Numbered from the stretch's first letter, positions 18,817-27,964 are shown. The stretch: DNA of 64,000 nucleotides from Portibacter lacus (GCF_021533215.1 NZ_JAJNKA010000007.1:292750-356749); one strand, 5' to 3'. Translations and numbers: made by a program. Notes: generated by a model not told the origin, from the letters alone.

Positions 18817-19607
18817 GAAACGTAATAAAAGATTAAACTTATGGCAGCAATTGCAAAACAATAGTAAGAGAAATAAGACAATTTACTATTCTTAACAATC
18901 CGTATCATAAGCGTACAGGCAAATAAACCTGTAATAAAAGCAGCAATAAAACCAACACTCAGTTCTCCAACATTAGAAGCATTTTCAGTAAAACTTCCAT
19001 CCAGTAGATCTTTAGCAATCTTACCAAAGATTAAAGGAAGTACCATGATAAACGAAAATCTTGCCGCTACTTCTCTATCTAACCCTAGCAGAACAGAGGT
19101 AGAGATAGTTGCACCAGATCTACTTATTCCAGGCAAAATAGCAATGGCTTGAGCGATACCAATAATGATCGAATGGATAAAGCTTAGTTCTTTGTCTGTC
19201 TTTTCTGCTCTATCTGCTATGAACAAAATCAATCCAGTAATAAAGAGCATAATCGCAACTAATGGAATATTCTTATTGAACAAACTTTCCATTTCTTCTT
19301 CTAAAAAAAGACCTACGAAGACAGCAGGAATCATAGAGACAACCACAAAAGCAATGAACTTTGTCTCTTTGTTCCATTCGAATTTGAATAAGCCTTTAAT
19401 TAACTCCAATATGGTTTTACGAAAAACAAAAATCGTGGAAAGTGCAGTTGCAAAATGAAGAACAACGGTCATCATCATAGACTCCTCACCTACGGCATCA
19501 TCGTTCATGAAATACTTGAACAGCTCTAAATGCCCACTGCTACTGACAGGTAAAAACTCAGTTAAGCCCTGAACAATACCGAGTATTGCAGCCTTTATAA
19601 GATCCAT
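18813..19607 (-). CDS. uppP: Undecaprenyl-diphosphatase UppP (BacA)
   Basis: Integral inner-membrane phosphatase that converts undecaprenyl pyrophosphate to undecaprenyl phosphate on the periplasmic face, feeding peptidoglycan and other glycan synthesis and giving bacitracin resistance. The 264-residue product has the two consensus regions: GIVQGLTEFLPVSSSGHLEL (about 10-29) with the catalytic glutamate and SSSGH, and ILPGISRSGATI (about 157-168) with the PGxSRSG phosphate-binding motif. Eight or so hydrophobic segments fit the BacA fold. Six bases separate it from the DUF3098 gene and it overlaps truB by four bases. Confidence 0.95.
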   Translation of the reverse strand: MDLIKAAILGIVQGLTEFLPVSSSGHLELFKYFMNDDAVGEESMMMTVVLHFATALSTIFVFRKTILELIKGLFKFEWNKETKFIAFVVVSMIPAVFVGLFLEEEMESLFNKNIPLVAIMLFITGLILFIADRAEKTDKELSFIHSIIIGIAQAIAILPGISRSGATISTSVLLGLDREVAARFSFIMVLPLIFGKIAKDLLDGSFTENASNVGELSVGFIAAFITGLFACTLMIRIVKNSKLSYFSYYCFAIAAISLIFYYVS

Positions 19608-19613
19608 GAAATG

Positions 19614-19913
19614 CTATTTGAAAATGGCAAAAATTTCCACTACTAATCCTGCTAAGATTACAATAGGAGCAATTAGTGTTCTTCTTGTGCTATAAATGAT
19701 ACTTTCGTCCCACACATCAGGAGATGGCATGTGACCGCCAGCCATTAACAAAAATCCAAGCATGATTAAGCCGATTCCCGCTAACATTAGTATATAGTTC
19801 TGACGTCCGAAACTAAGTGTATCAACAGAAGAAGTCTGCTCAGCCTTACCCAAGGTAGATTTTGTCGGTTTCAAATTTTTAGTAGTAGTGACTACCACCT
19901 TTTTCTTAGCCAT
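19614..19913 (-). CDS. DUF3098 small membrane protein
   Basis: A 99-residue protein with a basic N-terminal tail (MAKKKVVVTTTKNLKPTKS) and two membrane segments (about 41-59 and 79-97). The sequence FGRQNYILMLAGIGLIMLGFLLMAGG with the STRRTLIAPIVILAGLVVEIFAI end matches the DUF3098 family, which in Bacteroidota sits next to ftsX and uppP, as here. A function is not known; the conserved linkage suggests cell-envelope or division work. Confidence 0.85.
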   Translation of the reverse strand: MAKKKVVVTTTKNLKPTKSTLGKAEQTSSVDTLSFGRQNYILMLAGIGLIMLGFLLMAGGHMPSPDVWDESIIYSTRRTLIAPIVILAGLVVEIFAIFK

Positions 19914-20050
19914 TTATATTAAATTTTTACAAATGTATCATTTTTTTCAGAATTGACCTCCATAGAATGCCGAAATCAACGCTTTATATTGACTTTATTA
20001 CTGTCAAATCTTGCTACAAAACTCAAAATCCCATATTTATATAGTACAGA

Positions 20051-20890
20051 TTAAGTATATAAGTCCTCTTCTTTCATCGTTAAAAATCTATTTAATATTG
20101 CATTCGTGCTAAGCAAATTGACCAAAAAACCTACCAACAACATAATAAAAGCGACCAATATAACATTCCAAATGCTGATGATCTTCCCTATGGTATCATT
20201 GCTTAGCATAAAATAAGTCATAGCAATAACAAACAGAAGTATGGCAATTCCACCTGATAAAAGGCCAGAATAAAATGCTCTTTGCAGAAAGGGGCGTTTG
20301 ATGAAATTCCAGTCAGAACCTAGTAATTTCAGTGTATAAAAAGAACTTTTTGATTCCGCTAAACTCAGATTAATCGCATTAAATATTAGTGTTATTGCTA
20401 ATGCTGAGAAAAATATCCCAACAATTAGCGCAAGTCTCGAAAACTTTCTGACATTGGTAGAAATCTGGTCTACATAAGAGCTCTGAGCATAAGCATCATG
20501 TACTTCTTTCATACTTCTCAATAAAGGAATATTCACACTCCCCTTTTCCATATTGAATTGATACGTATCGAAAAATGGATTTTCACCTTGTAAATCTAGA
20601 AATGCAGACCCTAATTCCTCTTCCATAATTCTTTTCGCATCCTGACTAGAAGTAAAACTTACTGAATTAGGAATAACTCCAGGCAGTGCTGCGAATCTAG
20701 GAATCAGATCATCTGTTATCCCTGGCTCCACCTCCACGAGTACACTTGTTTCATTTTTTAGAGTTTTTAATACGGCATTACTTTTAATTGCTATCATAAA
20801 ATAAACACCTAGAAAAAACAACATCAAACTCGTGCATACAATGATAGGTATGCTACTCGTAGAAAATAAATATCTCAGAACTTTGATCAT
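20051..20890 (-). CDS. ftsX: Cell division protein FtsX
   Basis: FtsX is the ABC-like permease that, with FtsE, activates peptidoglycan hydrolases at the division site. Start chosen at ATG 20890 (MIKVLRYLFSTSSIPIIVC), giving 279 residues; the frame to 21007 is a spurious extension into the divergent gene. Features: TM1 (about 13-36), a periplasmic domain with LVEVEPGITDDLIPRF and FTSSQDAKRIMEEELG (about 46-150), then three C-terminal membrane segments including the FtsX-domain ALAITLIFNAINLSLAESK. The gene heads the minus-strand run; 137 bases separate it from DUF3098. FtsE is not in the window, as is common in this phylum. Confidence 0.92.
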   Translation of the reverse strand: MIKVLRYLFSTSSIPIIVCTSLMLFFLGVYFMIAIKSNAVLKTLKNETSVLVEVEPGITDDLIPRFAALPGVIPNSVSFTSSQDAKRIMEEELGSAFLDLQGENPFFDTYQFNMEKGSVNIPLLRSMKEVHDAYAQSSYVDQISTNVRKFSRLALIVGIFFSALAITLIFNAINLSLAESKSSFYTLKLLGSDWNFIKRPFLQRAFYSGLLSGGIAILLFVIAMTYFMLSNDTIGKIISIWNVILVAFIMLLVGFLVNLLSTNAILNRFLTMKEEDLYT

Positions 20891-20906
20891 TAATAATAAC
20901 TCGTTT

Positions 20907-20919
20907 ATCTTGCGAAGAT
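20907..20919. promoter_or_regulatory. Inverted repeat in the ftsX divergent promoter region
   Basis: The 46-base gap between ftsX and the divergent exported-protein gene holds an inverted repeat ATCTT-GCG-AAGAT. Near matches to TAnnTTTG lie on both strands across it. It could be a shared operator or simply the overlapping promoters; no regulator is evident nearby. Confidence 0.3.
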
Positions 20920-20936
20920 ATAATAGAATAAACCAT

Positions 20937-21518
20937 ATGAATATATTAAAGCTGATATTTTTATCAATAACAGTCTCACTCACTACATCTTTGCAAGGAC
21001 AGATCACGCTGAATAATCCTTCTTTCGAAGATGAACCAGCCGATGCTACTGTTCCTATGGGATGGTTTCCATGCGCACCTCAGACTACACCAGATATTCT
21101 TCCTGGGTTTTGGGGAGTTTATTCAGAAGCAAGCGATGGAGACACATATGTAGGATTAATTACTCGATTTGATGGATCTTACGAAAGTATAGGTCAGCGA
21201 TTTATTGAACGGTTAGATGATGAAACCTGTTACAGCTTCAATATTGACCTCGCGCAGTCACTTTCTTATGCTGGATATAATGAGCCCTTAAAAATTCGAA
21301 TTTGGATTAGCAATAAAAAATGCCAGAAAGAGCAGATGGTTTTTGAATCCGAATTTATAGAGCATTCAGAATGGAAAACTTACAAAGTAGAATTCACTCC
21401 TGAAAAACGAGCTAAATATATCCTTATCGAAGCGTATTACACCGATGGTAAAATAACCCGAACTGGTAATATCCTGCTTGATAATATTACTCCATTAATT
21501 CCTTGTTCTAAAGTCTAA
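20937..21518 (+). CDS. Exported protein with carbohydrate-binding-like beta-sandwich fold
   Basis: Predicted exported protein of 193 residues. I start at ATG 20937 (MNILKLIFLSITVSLTTSLQGQ), which begins a clean signal peptide; the longer frame would run through the promoter region. The mature part starts ITLNNPSFEDEPAD and contains GWFPC, GDTYVGLITR, ESIGQRF, CYSFNIDLAQS and the end ILLDNITPLIPC. A NPSFE...GDTYVGL...LDNI pattern is typical of galactose-binding-like or CBM-like sandwiches that in this phylum are often attached to OmpA-type proteins; here the domain stands alone. Three bases separate it from the following lipoprotein gene. Ligand unknown. Confidence 0.65.
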   Translation: MNILKLIFLSITVSLTTSLQGQITLNNPSFEDEPADATVPMGWFPCAPQTTPDILPGFWGVYSEASDGDTYVGLITRFDGSYESIGQRFIERLDDETCYSFNIDLAQSLSYAGYNEPLKIRIWISNKKCQKEQMVFESEFIEHSEWKTYKVEFTPEKRAKYILIEAYYTDGKITRTGNILLDNITPLIPCSKV

Positions 21519-21520
21519 TT

Positions 21521-22174
21521 ATGAAATATTTACCACTTTTACTAGTCCTTTTTATAGCTTGTCAAGAAACTGATAAGCCATTTTTAAAACAAGAAAAAAA
21601 TCAAGTTTGGTCTGTGAAAGAGGTAGATGGTGAACATACAAAAGACCAAGTCACTTTTCTAGAAACCTACGAATATGACGAAGCTGGAAATGAAATTGGA
21701 CATTTACTGTATAGTCCTACTGGTGAATTAAGCGGTAAAGAATTAGCTGTTTTCGATGATGAGTATGAGCAACCTATAGGAACAAGATATTACACTCCAG
21801 AAGATTCTTTATTAAGTTACTATAGCCTTAAATACGATGATAACGGCCAAAAAACAAGCCGATGGGGATTCGATGCAACAAACGATGAATTGCTGAGGAT
21901 GGAAAACTTCAAGTATGATAAAAAAGGCAACATGATTCAAAAAGATATCTTGTCAGCTGATAATCAACTTCAGTCCAGTTTTATATTTACCTATGATGCG
22001 TATGGTAATAAAACTTCACTTAACATTAAAGATCCTAAGGGTGAAACGCTTCTGACAGAAACTTATAAAATTACCAAGTTTGACGATCAGAAACGATGGG
22101 TTGAAAACTGGGGATGGCGTGATGATAAACCGTACAGTTTTAGAGTTAGAGAATTAGTCTACGAAGAAAAATAA
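21521..22174 (+). CDS. Lipoprotein with RHS/YD-like repeats
   Basis: Predicted lipoprotein of 217 residues with lipobox LFIAC (cysteine at 14). The rest consists of short repeating beta-rich units marked by YEYDEAGNEIGH, LKYDDNGQKTSR, FKYDKKGNMIQK and FTYDAYGNKTSL, the YDxxGN spacing of RHS/YD repeats. Unlike true RHS toxins it is short and has no core domain or toxin end. It probably sits in the outer or inner membrane as a small beta structure; the function is unknown. It follows the CBM-like protein by two bases and abuts the convergent gene with no gap between the stop codons. Confidence 0.7.
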   Translation: MKYLPLLLVLFIACQETDKPFLKQEKNQVWSVKEVDGEHTKDQVTFLETYEYDEAGNEIGHLLYSPTGELSGKELAVFDDEYEQPIGTRYYTPEDSLLSYYSLKYDDNGQKTSRWGFDATNDELLRMENFKYDKKGNMIQKDILSADNQLQSSFIFTYDAYGNKTSLNIKDPKGETLLTETYKITKFDDQKRWVENWGWRDDKPYSFRVRELVYEEK

Positions 22175-22594
22175 TTATTCCTTATTAATATCTATTTTTT
22201 CAATCACTTTAGAGATATCGTCGTAAAGATCTTGAATTTCTGATTTAATTTTAGCTTCTTTTTGGCTATTATTATCACTAGAATCTTCTTTCAGTTCTTC
22301 TACAGCTTTCTTAATATCTTGCTGCTTTTCTTCTAATTTTTCTAGGTCAATGTTTGAAATTTTTTCTTTAACTGAATTGATAAGTTCTGAGAATTTATCC
22401 ACCGTCTTATCATATTTTCCTTCATCATACTTCTCTTTCTCTGAAACAACTAATGCTTTGATATCTGAACCAAGGTCCTTCACTTTGCCCACAATTCGCT
22501 CAGCTTGAGCCTGTTCTCTTTCATCTCCATAAAAATAATTGTAACCTAAAATGACAACCAGTGCAAGTAAAGCAAGTTTTATTAATGTTTTCAT
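22175..22594 (-). CDS. Small membrane-anchored coiled-coil protein
   Basis: I recognise no family. The 139-residue product has a single N-terminal hydrophobic segment (about 5-22, IKLALLALVVILGYNYFYG) and then a long, highly charged Lys/Glu helix (about 28-139) with repeated EKEKYDEGKYDKT and EKLEEKQQDIKKAVEELKE stretches, predicted coiled coil. Orientation with the helix in the periplasm is likely. The stop codon lies directly next to the stop of the convergent lipoprotein gene. Confidence 0.6.
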   Translation of the reverse strand: MKTLIKLALLALVVILGYNYFYGDEREQAQAERIVGKVKDLGSDIKALVVSEKEKYDEGKYDKTVDKFSELINSVKEKISNIDLEKLEEKQQDIKKAVEELKEDSSDNNSQKEAKIKSEIQDLYDDISKVIEKIDINKE

Positions 22595-22919
22595 TGGATC
22601 TAAATATTTAAAAATAGTCTATTAATATGTTTCAATCTCATTAACCAAATCAGGAATAAATACATTCCTTAATAAAGCGTAAAATCGACATATATTATTA
22701 TTATATCTATGAAAAGTAGCAAAAAACATAGATAATAAGGAGAGTCAATCTAAATTTTTAGTGAGGGCCATCAAGAATTATACATTTTACTTTTATCCCA
22801 TTTTGTTGTAATACGAATATCAATTCCCTGTAAACCAAGCTGAAGGAAGTCCAGCAAATTCAACATCAATTGAAATTAATTTGTAATTTTGCACCTCTAA
22901 AAATAAAACAGACTCAAAC
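22595..22919. other. Intergenic region upstream of leuS
   Basis: No convincing gene is seen in these 325 bases. It holds an 8-bp inverted repeat TATCTATG/CATAGATA (22704-22711 and 22727-22734, 15-base spacer) and the predicted leuS promoter at 22884-22891. I looked for a T-box or other leader structure and saw none that I can support. Confidence 0.5.
22884..22891 (+). promoter_or_regulatory. Predicted -7 promoter element for leuS
   Basis: TAATTTTG, a perfect TAnnTTTG match, 28 bases upstream of the leuS ATG. A TTG lies 11 bases upstream, closer than the usual -33 spacing, so only the -7 element is supported. Confidence 0.5.
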
Positions 22920-25757
22920 ATGCAATATAATTCAGCTGAAATAGAAGCTAAATGGAAGAAATACTGGAAAGATCAGCAAATTTATAAAGTTGATATTGAC
23001 ACTACAAAGCCTAAATACTATATCTTGGATATGTTTCCATACCCTTCTGGTTCTGGCTTGCATGTAGGGCATCCACTGGGGTATATTGCCTCTGACATTT
23101 ACACACGGTATAAAAGGATGAATGGTTACAATGTTCTACACCCTATGGGATATGACGCCTTCGGACTTCCAGCGGAACAATATGCTATACAGACTGGAGT
23201 TCATCCAGCAAAGTCTACAGATGAGAACATAGAGCGTTACAGGGCTCAGTTAGATAACATTGGATTTAGTTATGATTGGGATCGTCAAGTGAAAACCTCT
23301 GATCCTTCTTATTATAAATGGACACAGTGGATCTTCCTAGAACTGTTTAATCACTTTTATGATCATTCTGCTGACAAAGCACGCCCAATATTTGAATTAA
23401 TAGAACAATTTAGAGTAGAAGGCTCATCGACTGGCGACATAACTTTTTCAGCAGAAGAGTGGAATCAGATGTCAGCAAAAGAGCAGGACGATATTTTGAT
23501 GAATTACCGACTAGCATACCGTAAGACTGGTTATGTTAATTGGTGTGAAGCGCTTGGAACTGTATTAGCTAATGATGAGGTGAAAGATGGTGTTTCAGAA
23601 AGAGGAGGACATCCTGTAGAACAAAGAGCAATGATGCAATGGTCATTAAGGATCACAGCCTATGCTGAAAGATTGCTTAATGGACTAGATAAAGTGGAAT
23701 GGTCGTCAGCATTAACGGCAATGCAGAATAATTGGATCGGAAGATCTGAAGGAGCACAAGTGTTTTTTGATATTAAAGGACACGAAGGTCAGTTAGAAGT
23801 ATTCACAACGAGGCCTGACACAATTTTCGGAGCCACATACATGGTCCTAGCACCAGAATTAGATATCGTTTCTACTTTAACTACTCCAGAACAAAAAGAA
23901 GAAATAGAAAACTACCTTTCCTATGTCAAATCTAGATCTGATCTAGATAGAATGTCTGAAAGCAAAACGGTAACTGGTGCTTTCACAGGTGCTTACGCCA
24001 TTAACCCATTTAACAATGAAGAGGTTCCTATTTGGATAGGAGAATATGTTTTAAAGGATTATGGAACGGGAGCTATTATGGCCGTGCCAAGTGATGATGA
24101 CAGAGATAAAGCATTTGCAACTAAGTTTGGATTAAAAATTATAGATGTAGTTGATAAGTCTGATTATCCTGGAGCAACATTAAGCGATAAACTAGGAAAG
24201 ATTATCAATTCCGATTTCTTGAATGGTATGGAGGTTCCTGAAGCGATACAATTCATGTTTAATGAAATAGAAAAACGTGGAATCGGTGCGAAAAAGATCA
24301 ATTATAAATTACGTGATGCTAATTTCAGTCGTCAACGATACTGGGGAGAGCCATTCCCAATTAAGTTTGACAAGGAGAATGTAGCGCATCCATTAAGTCA
24401 TAGTGAGCTTCCATTAGAATTACCAGAGTTAGAAGATTTCAAGCCAACTTCTAGTGGAAAATCTCCATTAGCACGTTTGTCCGACTGGACAGTTACAGAA
24501 GATGGCATGACACGCGAAACGGACACTATGCCTGGTTATGCTGGTTCATCGTGGTACTTTCTAAGATATATGGATCCCAAAAATCCTGATGCTTTTGCAA
24601 GTAAAGAAGCAGTAAACTACTGGCAGGATGTAGATATCTATATTGGTGGAACTGAACATGCCGTAGGACATTTAATGTATTCTAGATTCTGGCATAAGTT
24701 CTTATATGACCTGAACTTAGTTCCTACCGAAGAACCATTCAAGAAATTGATTAATCAAGGAATGATTCAAGGTGTAATAGAATATGTTTACTTGAGTAAG
24801 GATAAAGAAAATGGTCAAAGTAAATTTGTCTGTGCTAAAATAGTGGAAGCATCAGGCGACGAAGACAACTATGCTAAGATTCCTATTTTTGTTGACTATG
24901 TCAAAAACTACGGTTCACCAGACTCATTCTTGAATGTAGATTCCATTAAGCAGTTTGTAGAATGGAGACCAGAATACAAGGATGCAATTTTCCAATGCGG
25001 TCAAGGCGAATTCCAATTCGGTGTAAATGAAAACGTGGATAGTCATTTAGTGACTAAGTCTGAAATTGGAAAAATGTCGAAAAGATATTTCAATGTTGTT
25101 AATCCTGATGATGTAGTTGCAGAGTACGGTGCTGACTGCTTTAGAATGTATGAAATGTTCTTAGGCCCTATCGAGCAATCTAAACCATGGGATACGAATG
25201 GTATCGACGGTGTTTCTAAGTTTTTAAGAAAATACTGGGCTTTATTTTTCAATGAAGAAGGCAAAAGTTTAGTTACTGATAACAAAGCAGATGAGAAAGA
25301 ATTAAAAGTATTGCATACTGTTATAAAGAAGGTAAATGAAGATGTAGAACGTTTTTCATTTAACACTGCAATTTCAGCTTTTATGACTGCAGTCAATGAT
25401 TTAAGAAAATTAAAGTGTCATAAGAAAGAAGTTTTAGCAAAACTCAATCTTTTGCTTTCTCCTTTTGCTCCTTTTATTACAGAAGAAATTCATGAGATTT
25501 TAGGTTTTCAAGGTTCGATTCACACTGAATCATATCCTAAGCATGAAGATAAATATCTTGTGGAATCTACGATTAATTATCCTGTTAGTTTTAATGGAAA
25601 GAAGCGTGGCGAGGCAGCGTTTTCTGCAGATGCTACCAGAGAAGATATTATGGAAGAAGTGAAGGCATTACCTGTTTTTGCTAAGTACACGGAAGGTTTA
25701 TCGGTAAAGAAAATCATTGTTGTTCCGGGCCGAATGATAAATGTTGTCGTAGGGTAA
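22920..25757 (+). CDS. leuS: Leucyl-tRNA synthetase LeuS
   Basis: Class I aminoacyl-tRNA synthetase charging tRNA-Leu, 945 residues. HIGH motif HVGH at 48-51 (MFPYPSGSGLHVGHPLGY), and KMSK at 718-721. The editing (CP1) domain is present (about 225-430) with the threonine-rich TTRPDTIFGATYMV (about 300) and the GTGAIMAVPSDDDRDKAFA motif (about 383-401), so post-transfer editing should be active. A lysine-rich insertion after INQGMIQG (about 617-710) before KMSK is the usual extra segment of Bacteroidota LeuS. The gene stands alone with its own promoter and a strong terminator. Confidence 0.97.
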   Translation: MQYNSAEIEAKWKKYWKDQQIYKVDIDTTKPKYYILDMFPYPSGSGLHVGHPLGYIASDIYTRYKRMNGYNVLHPMGYDAFGLPAEQYAIQTGVHPAKSTDENIERYRAQLDNIGFSYDWDRQVKTSDPSYYKWTQWIFLELFNHFYDHSADKARPIFELIEQFRVEGSSTGDITFSAEEWNQMSAKEQDDILMNYRLAYRKTGYVNWCEALGTVLANDEVKDGVSERGGHPVEQRAMMQWSLRITAYAERLLNGLDKVEWSSALTAMQNNWIGRSEGAQVFFDIKGHEGQLEVFTTRPDTIFGATYMVLAPELDIVSTLTTPEQKEEIENYLSYVKSRSDLDRMSESKTVTGAFTGAYAINPFNNEEVPIWIGEYVLKDYGTGAIMAVPSDDDRDKAFATKFGLKIIDVVDKSDYPGATLSDKLGKIINSDFLNGMEVPEAIQFMFNEIEKRGIGAKKINYKLRDANFSRQRYWGEPFPIKFDKENVAHPLSHSELPLELPELEDFKPTSSGKSPLARLSDWTVTEDGMTRETDTMPGYAGSSWYFLRYMDPKNPDAFASKEAVNYWQDVDIYIGGTEHAVGHLMYSRFWHKFLYDLNLVPTEEPFKKLINQGMIQGVIEYVYLSKDKENGQSKFVCAKIVEASGDEDNYAKIPIFVDYVKNYGSPDSFLNVDSIKQFVEWRPEYKDAIFQCGQGEFQFGVNENVDSHLVTKSEIGKMSKRYFNVVNPDDVVAEYGADCFRMYEMFLGPIEQSKPWDTNGIDGVSKFLRKYWALFFNEEGKSLVTDNKADEKELKVLHTVIKKVNEDVERFSFNTAISAFMTAVNDLRKLKCHKKEVLAKLNLLLSPFAPFITEEIHEILGFQGSIHTESYPKHEDKYLVESTINYPVSFNGKKRGEAAFSADATREDIMEEVKALPVFAKYTEGLSVKKIIVVPGRMINVVVG

Positions 25758-25779
25758 ACAAAAATATAGACGTTATATA

Positions 25780-25826
25780 TTCCTAATTTGGTTATTACTT
25801 CTGAATAACCAGATTAGGAACCTTTT
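25780..25826 (+). terminator. Rho-independent terminator of leuS
   Basis: A 17-bp stem (25780-25796 with 25804-25820, one G-U pair) and a 7-base loop, followed by CCTTTTT. It starts 23 bases after the leuS stop and lies before the convergent PorE-like gene, so it may work for both. Confidence 0.85.
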
Positions 25827-25856
25827 TCTGAAAGAAATGATGTTTGAAATTACAGT

Positions 25857-27818
25857 TTAAAACGCTACAATTTTAAAAGTCGTTCTCCTATTTTCTTGGT
25901 GTTCAGCTTCAGAACAAGTCTCACAATAGCAATTTATAGCAGGTCTCGTTTCACCTAATCCTGTTGCCATCATTCTGGATTCATCAATTCCAAGAGAAAC
26001 CAAGTAATCTACCGCAGCTTGAGCTCTATTCTGTGAAAGCACCATATTGTAATCATCTTTACCTTGACAATCAGTATGCGAGAATAACTGAATTTTAACG
26101 CTTGGATTGTTATTTAGCAACTTACCCAGCTCATTTAAAGATGGCTTCGCATCATCACGAATAAAATACTTATCTAAGTCGTAATAGATGTTTTCGAGCA
26201 CAATTTCTCGATCAGTATATATTTTCTCTAACAATAGATTAACGGTGTAGGTCTTCTCTCCTGATTCTGGAACCTTAGTTGGTTTAAAGTTAAGAACCTC
26301 GGTGAGATACCCTTCCTTAGAAGCTTTAATTTCTAGAATATCCTCTGGGAAGATATCATCTATTACAAAACCCTTATCTTTAGTATTAAGCTGTTTACTG
26401 CCACTTTGAGACTTGATCGTAATATTTACACCAGGCAACTCTTTTTTGCCTGTAACACCACTTTTAGGATCGTTATCTACTAAATATTTATTCTCCGTAG
26501 TCTTTATCGCTAGGTACAACTTCAATTCCTTAGTTTCTACAACTTCTTCTTCATCTTCTGGTGGAGGAATACTGATAACCTTAGATCGAAAAGCATAAAT
26601 ATCGTCTTTCGATTCACCAACTCGAGCAGATGTAAAATACCCAGTCAACTCTCCTGTATTCTTTCGCTTTGCAGCATCTACGATCAGTCCAAAATCATCT
26701 GCTCCAGAATTAAATGGTGGTCTCATGTTTTCTACTCTAGTCCACGTTCCATCTGCCTGAACATAAGATTTAAATATATCTAAGCCTCCCATACCTGGCC
26801 ATCCATCAGAAGCAAAGTACAAAGTATCCTTATCTATGAATGGGAACTTCTCATCTCCGATGCTATTAATCCTAGCACTTAAAACTTGTGGATTTGACCA
26901 GCCATTTTCTAACCTTTCCGAATAATAGATATCATATCCCCCGAAGCCTTCTTCCATTATTGCAGTAAAAAACAATATACTGTCATTTTCATGAAGAGAA
27001 GGGTGTGCATAGTTAATCCTATCTTCGATAAAACCCAAGGTTTGAGGTTCAGACCACTCGCTTCCGTTTCGATTAGAAACCATTAACTTACAGTAGTCAT
27101 CATCAAACTTATTTTCACATCTCGTAAAAATGATTTCTGAAAAATCGCTATTGAATGTAGCCGTACCATCATTATGTTCACTGTTGATGTTATCATCGAA
27201 AGGTAATACATCTTTGCTAAACTGATTCACCATGTACAAGTCAGAAAACCATTGACCTGTCCATTTATAGATCTGGTCATTTTTCTCGCTCTTGCGATCA
27301 GAAGTAAACACCAATTGCGAACCTTCGAAAAGCTGAGGCGCGTAATCTGAATACTCAGAATTTTGAGCAATTTTATTGATCTCAAAAGGTGTATTTTCAA
27401 CTTCAGTTAACCATTGCGAAGCATTAGTACACTCAGTAATTTCTCTAGCTATAGTTGGATTCTGCCCGATTCGTTTCTGCACAGCTTGAAAAACACGAAC
27501 AGCCTCCACATATTGCTCATTTTTCTTAAGTGCATAGGCTAATTTCTCTAAAGCTTTGTCTCCATACTTCAGATCAAATGCTTGCTTATACCATTCGATA
27601 GCATTGGGAATATCATTAATTTCTCCATAAGATTCTGCTATTAAGAAAGCCTTCCTCGCTTTCATTTCTGGATAATCAGTTCTATCAAACTCATCAGAAA
27701 GCATATTGATGGCCACAGAATATTGTTTCCGATCATATGCCATTTCCCCGTCCTTAATCTTCTGAGTAAATGTACAAGCTGAAATACTGACTACTAAAAA
27801 TGCTAAAAGAATTCTCAT
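25857..27818 (-). CDS. PorE-like TPR-PD40-CRD-OmpA lipoprotein
   Basis: Predicted outer-membrane lipoprotein of 653 residues (lipobox ISAC, cysteine 15). Domain order: TPR-like helices (about 20-130), PD40 propeller (about 150-390, with LVFTSDRKSEKN and LYFASDGWPGMGGLDIFKS blades), a carboxypeptidase-regulatory-like beta sandwich (about 455-530), and a C-terminal OmpA peptidoglycan-binding domain (about 540-653, IQLFSHTDCQGKDDYN...LSQNRAQAAVDYLVSLGI...RMMATGLGE). This is the layout of PorE of Porphyromonas gingivalis, a T9SS accessory that ties the secretion machinery to peptidoglycan. With T9SS cargo in the same window this is a sensible role, but many paralogs share the layout. Confidence 0.82.
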   Translation of the reverse strand: MRILLAFLVVSISACTFTQKIKDGEMAYDRKQYSVAINMLSDEFDRTDYPEMKARKAFLIAESYGEINDIPNAIEWYKQAFDLKYGDKALEKLAYALKKNEQYVEAVRVFQAVQKRIGQNPTIAREITECTNASQWLTEVENTPFEINKIAQNSEYSDYAPQLFEGSQLVFTSDRKSEKNDQIYKWTGQWFSDLYMVNQFSKDVLPFDDNINSEHNDGTATFNSDFSEIIFTRCENKFDDDYCKLMVSNRNGSEWSEPQTLGFIEDRINYAHPSLHENDSILFFTAIMEEGFGGYDIYYSERLENGWSNPQVLSARINSIGDEKFPFIDKDTLYFASDGWPGMGGLDIFKSYVQADGTWTRVENMRPPFNSGADDFGLIVDAAKRKNTGELTGYFTSARVGESKDDIYAFRSKVISIPPPEDEEEVVETKELKLYLAIKTTENKYLVDNDPKSGVTGKKELPGVNITIKSQSGSKQLNTKDKGFVIDDIFPEDILEIKASKEGYLTEVLNFKPTKVPESGEKTYTVNLLLEKIYTDREIVLENIYYDLDKYFIRDDAKPSLNELGKLLNNNPSVKIQLFSHTDCQGKDDYNMVLSQNRAQAAVDYLVSLGIDESRMMATGLGETRPAINCYCETCSEAEHQENRRTTFKIVAF

Positions 27819-27964
27819 TAAATATTATCTGGTCTAATACTTTATTAACGTATTAAGATAAGAATAGTTATGTATTTTTCGAATATTAAATGTATTCCAT
27901 AAGGAATAAATTCTATTAGATCTATACATGCAAGATTAATTAAATAAGACAATCTTATAGAAAC

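Noticed and set aside
20891..21007. N-terminal extension of FtsX to 21007
   Set aside because: It would run across the divergent gene's start and put 39 unrelated residues before a good first membrane segment; ATG 20890 is better.
22595..22919. T-box or other leader riboswitch before leuS
   Set aside because: I saw no specifier loop, antiterminator or terminator in the region, and T-boxes are not expected in this phylum.
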